From: UBA6183 sp034676125 | GTDB lineage: Bacteria; Bacteroidota; Bacteroidia; UKL13-3 | DNA: 8,935 nt | Assembly: GCA_034676125.1 (NCBI GenBank) | Contig: JAUCCO010000140.1 | Location: 1 to 8,935, forward strand | Reading direction: 5' to 3' | Shown here: positions 7,470 through 8,935 of the stretch, one piece after another | Position numbering within the stretch: position 1 is the stretch's first letter | Layout: every line of letters starts with the position of its first letter | Made by a program: the position numbers and the translations under genes | Notes under the pieces: model-generated | The model's database searches: none | Seen by the model: the letters and a program-made list of their open reading frames with translations, nothing else | Told to the model about the DNA's origin: nothing

Positions 7470-7500
7470 TCTGATAGTTTTTAAACCGTAGTTTTAATCC

Positions 7501-7531
7501 TTTAGTATTTCAACCCAAACACCTTATTTTG
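7501..7531 (+). promoter_or_regulatory. Possible promoter for the ACMSD gene
   Basis: TATTTTG at 7525-7531 is one base short of the Bacteroidota -7 consensus TAnnTTTG. TTTA at 7501-7504 lies 20 bases upstream, in place of the -33 TTTG. The inferred start of transcription would be 10-20 bases before the ATG at 7555. The match is imperfect and no stronger candidate was found. Confidence 0.3.
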
Positions 7532-7554
7532 CGCATTCATTCAACACACGTATC

Positions 7555-8571
7555 ATGACAACACCTGGTCCATATAAAATTGACGTTCATGCACACATTA
7601 TGCCCGAACATATTCCTAACCTAAAGCAACGTTACGGATATGGCGATGAGTTTATTTACCTAGACCATTACCAACCTGGCAGAGCAAATATGATGAAGGG
7701 TGATGGCAGTTTTTTTAGGGCAATTGATGATATGTGTTGGGATCCAAAAGCAATTATAGAGCACATGGATAAACATGATGTGCAGTTGATGGCCTTATCT
7801 ACTATTCCGGTTTTGTTTTATTATTGGGCAAAGCCAGAACATACGCACGAGTGGAGCCAATATATTAATAACCACTTGGCACAAATACAAAGCGACTATC
7901 CTACCCGATTTGTTGGCCTTGGCACACTGCCTATGCAAGATGTAAATTTAGCTGTAGAGGAACTTACGCGTTGTAAATATGAGTTAAACTTACCCGGTGT
8001 TGAAATTGCTACCAACATTTTAGATTATAACTTAGATGACGAACGGTTTTTTCCGTTTTATGCTGCTGCCGAAAAATTAGGCATGTGCATTTTTGTGCAT
8101 CCTTGGGATATGATGGGTAAAGATAAAATGCAAAAATATTGGTTGCCTTGGTTAGTGGGTATGCCTGCTGAAACTTCGCGTGCCATTTGCAGTATGATTT
8201 TTGGTGGTGTGTTTGATAAATTCCCAAAACTTAGGGTAATGTTTGCGCATGGCGGTGGATGTTTTCCGCATACCATTGGGCGTGTTTCTCATGGTTACCA
8301 CGCTCGCCCTGATTTATGTAACATAAACACCGTAGCCGACCCATACGAATATGTAAAGAAATTTTATATTGATAGTTTGGTGCATGATGAAGAAGCTTTG
8401 CGCTACAACTTAAAGTTATTTGGAGCAGAACGTATTGCTTTGGGTAGCGATTTTCCTTTTCCGCTTGGAGATTTAGAACATGGAAAATACATTGAATTGA
8501 TGAAGGATTTAACCACCGAACAAAAAGTTCAAATACTAACTAATACGGCTAAAGAGTGGCTGGGAATTTAA
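7555..8571 (+). CDS. 2-amino-3-carboxymuconate-6-semialdehyde decarboxylase (ACMSD), amidohydrolase family 2
   Basis: This zinc-dependent enzyme decarboxylates ACMS to 2-aminomuconate semialdehyde, diverting the kynurenine pathway away from quinolinate and NAD. It is 338 residues long, the usual length. Metal-ligand candidates are His12 and His14 (DVHAH), His182 (FVHPWDMM), His232 (FAHGGGCFP) and Asp299 (GSDFPFP), at the spacing known for Pseudomonas and human ACMSD. Arg55 (FFRAI) and Arg243 (GRVSHG) correspond to substrate-binding arginines. YWLPWLVGMPAET (195-207) and the STIPVLFYYWAKPE stretch (82-95) are strongly ACMSD-like, so another amidohydrolase-2 member is unlikely. The ATG at 7555 puts DVHAH at residue 10, as expected. 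No other tryptophan or kynurenine gene is visible nearby, so it appears to be expressed alone. Confidence 0.93.
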   Translation: MTTPGPYKIDVHAHIMPEHIPNLKQRYGYGDEFIYLDHYQPGRANMMKGDGSFFRAIDDMCWDPKAIIEHMDKHDVQLMALSTIPVLFYYWAKPEHTHEWSQYINNHLAQIQSDYPTRFVGLGTLPMQDVNLAVEELTRCKYELNLPGVEIATNILDYNLDDERFFPFYAAAEKLGMCIFVHPWDMMGKDKMQKYWLPWLVGMPAETSRAICSMIFGGVFDKFPKLRVMFAHGGGCFPHTIGRVSHGYHARPDLCNINTVADPYEYVKKFYIDSLVHDEEALRYNLKLFGAERIALGSDFPFPLGDLEHGKYIELMKDLTTEQKVQILTNTAKEWLGI

Positions 8572-8594
8572 TGGATTTTTATATATTGCATTAA

Positions 8595-8628
8595 AAACCA
8601 ACTCCTATATGCTAATTTTGGTTGGTTT
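8595..8628 (+). terminator. Possible weak terminator after the ACMSD gene
   Basis: AAACCAAC (8595-8602) pairs perfectly with GTTGGTTT (8621-8628) across an 18-base loop, starting 23 bases after the stop. No continuous T-tract follows, only the TTT within the arm and then GATCG. The position fits a transcript end, but the structure is weak. Confidence 0.35.
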
Positions 8629-8698
8629 GATCGTAATAAAATCAATTTAAGAAATGAAGTTTTAAGAGTAGCCTTTAAATTATAAAATTATTACAAAA

Positions 8699-8935
8699 AT
8701 GATACGTCAATACAAGATGATGAGCTTATTAATTATATTGTTAATAAGCAGTTGTTTTAATACTTCTAACGAACAACAAATAACAACTTCAAAATGGGAT
8801 GTTGACACCATCAAATATGATGAGCTTGGTGAAAGCATTTACATTTACTCCAATCGTAAAGAAATTAATGGTGATCAAGAACAAACCATTATATCAAAAA
8901 TATTATCTGAAACCATAAACGAAACAGTGAAAAGT
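8699..8935 (+). CDS. Putative lipoprotein, unknown function (3' partial)
   Basis: An ORF opens at ATG 8699 and runs in frame to the last base, giving 79 residues without a stop. The N-terminus has MIRQYK, then a hydrophobic run MMSLLIILLIS. The lipobox-like ISSC puts the lipidated Cys at residue 19. After it comes a polar stretch (NTSNEQQITTSKWD), as expected for an exported lipoprotein tether. Internal ATGs at residues 7 and 8 would shorten the charged n-region, so the first ATG is preferred. It is preceded by an A-rich leader (ttacaaaa). The rest, including any functional domain, lies right of the window, and nothing in the visible part names a family. Confidence 0.7.
   Translation, partial: MIRQYKMMSLLIILLISSCFNTSNEQQITTSKWDVDTIKYDELGESIYIYSNRKEINGDQEQTIISKILSETINETVKS

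Noticed and set aside
8009..8276. Reverse-strand ORFs within the ACMSD gene
   Set aside because: They overlap the metal-binding region of a clear enzyme gene and two such frames overlap each other.

Overview
The window looks like a piece of a Bacteroidota chromosome. It is AT-rich. Starts are preceded by A-rich leaders rather than a clear Shine-Dalgarno sequence. The protein relatives recalled from memory (WbpE-like aminotransferase, ORF6N proteins, ACMSD) are common in that phylum. The genus cannot be named from the sequence alone. All supported genes are on the + strand.

Left third (1-3300): sugar-nucleotide block. A 5'-truncated DegT/DnrJ/EryC1/StrS (WbpE-like) aminotransferase ends 3 bp before a complete UDP-glucose 6-dehydrogenase, so the two are very probably co-transcribed. 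A 255-bp non-coding spacer with striking 7-bp periodicity follows. Next comes a complete UDP-glucuronate decarboxylase (UDP-xylose synthase), closed by a strong rho-independent terminator at 3254-3294. The dehydrogenase and decarboxylase are consecutive steps, UDP-glucose to UDP-glucuronate to UDP-xylose. The aminotransferase suggests amino-sugar precursors as well, so the block is probably part of a surface polysaccharide locus that extends left of the window.

Middle (3338-7401): accessory-looking pair. The first gene is an ORF6N-domain protein with a C-terminal half that resembles a degenerate phospholipase-D-like domain. Twenty-three bases later comes a 1054-residue exported protein of unknown function. 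The large protein carries a clear internal duplication (about residues 29-370 and 669-1021) and recurring HEAT-like HP..(V/I)(V/I)R motifs. It is the least explained gene here.

Right (7402-8935): a 153-bp spacer with overlapping, mutually exclusive hairpins precedes a complete ACMSD-type amidohydrolase (kynurenine pathway / 2-nitrobenzoate-type catabolism). The window ends inside a putative lipoprotein gene beginning at 8699.

No tRNA, rRNA, CRISPR array, insertion sequence or recombinase was seen. The most interesting signals are the duplicated exported HEAT-like protein, the 7-bp-phased spacer, the ORF6N/PLD-like fusion and the alternating hairpins upstream of the ACMSD gene.
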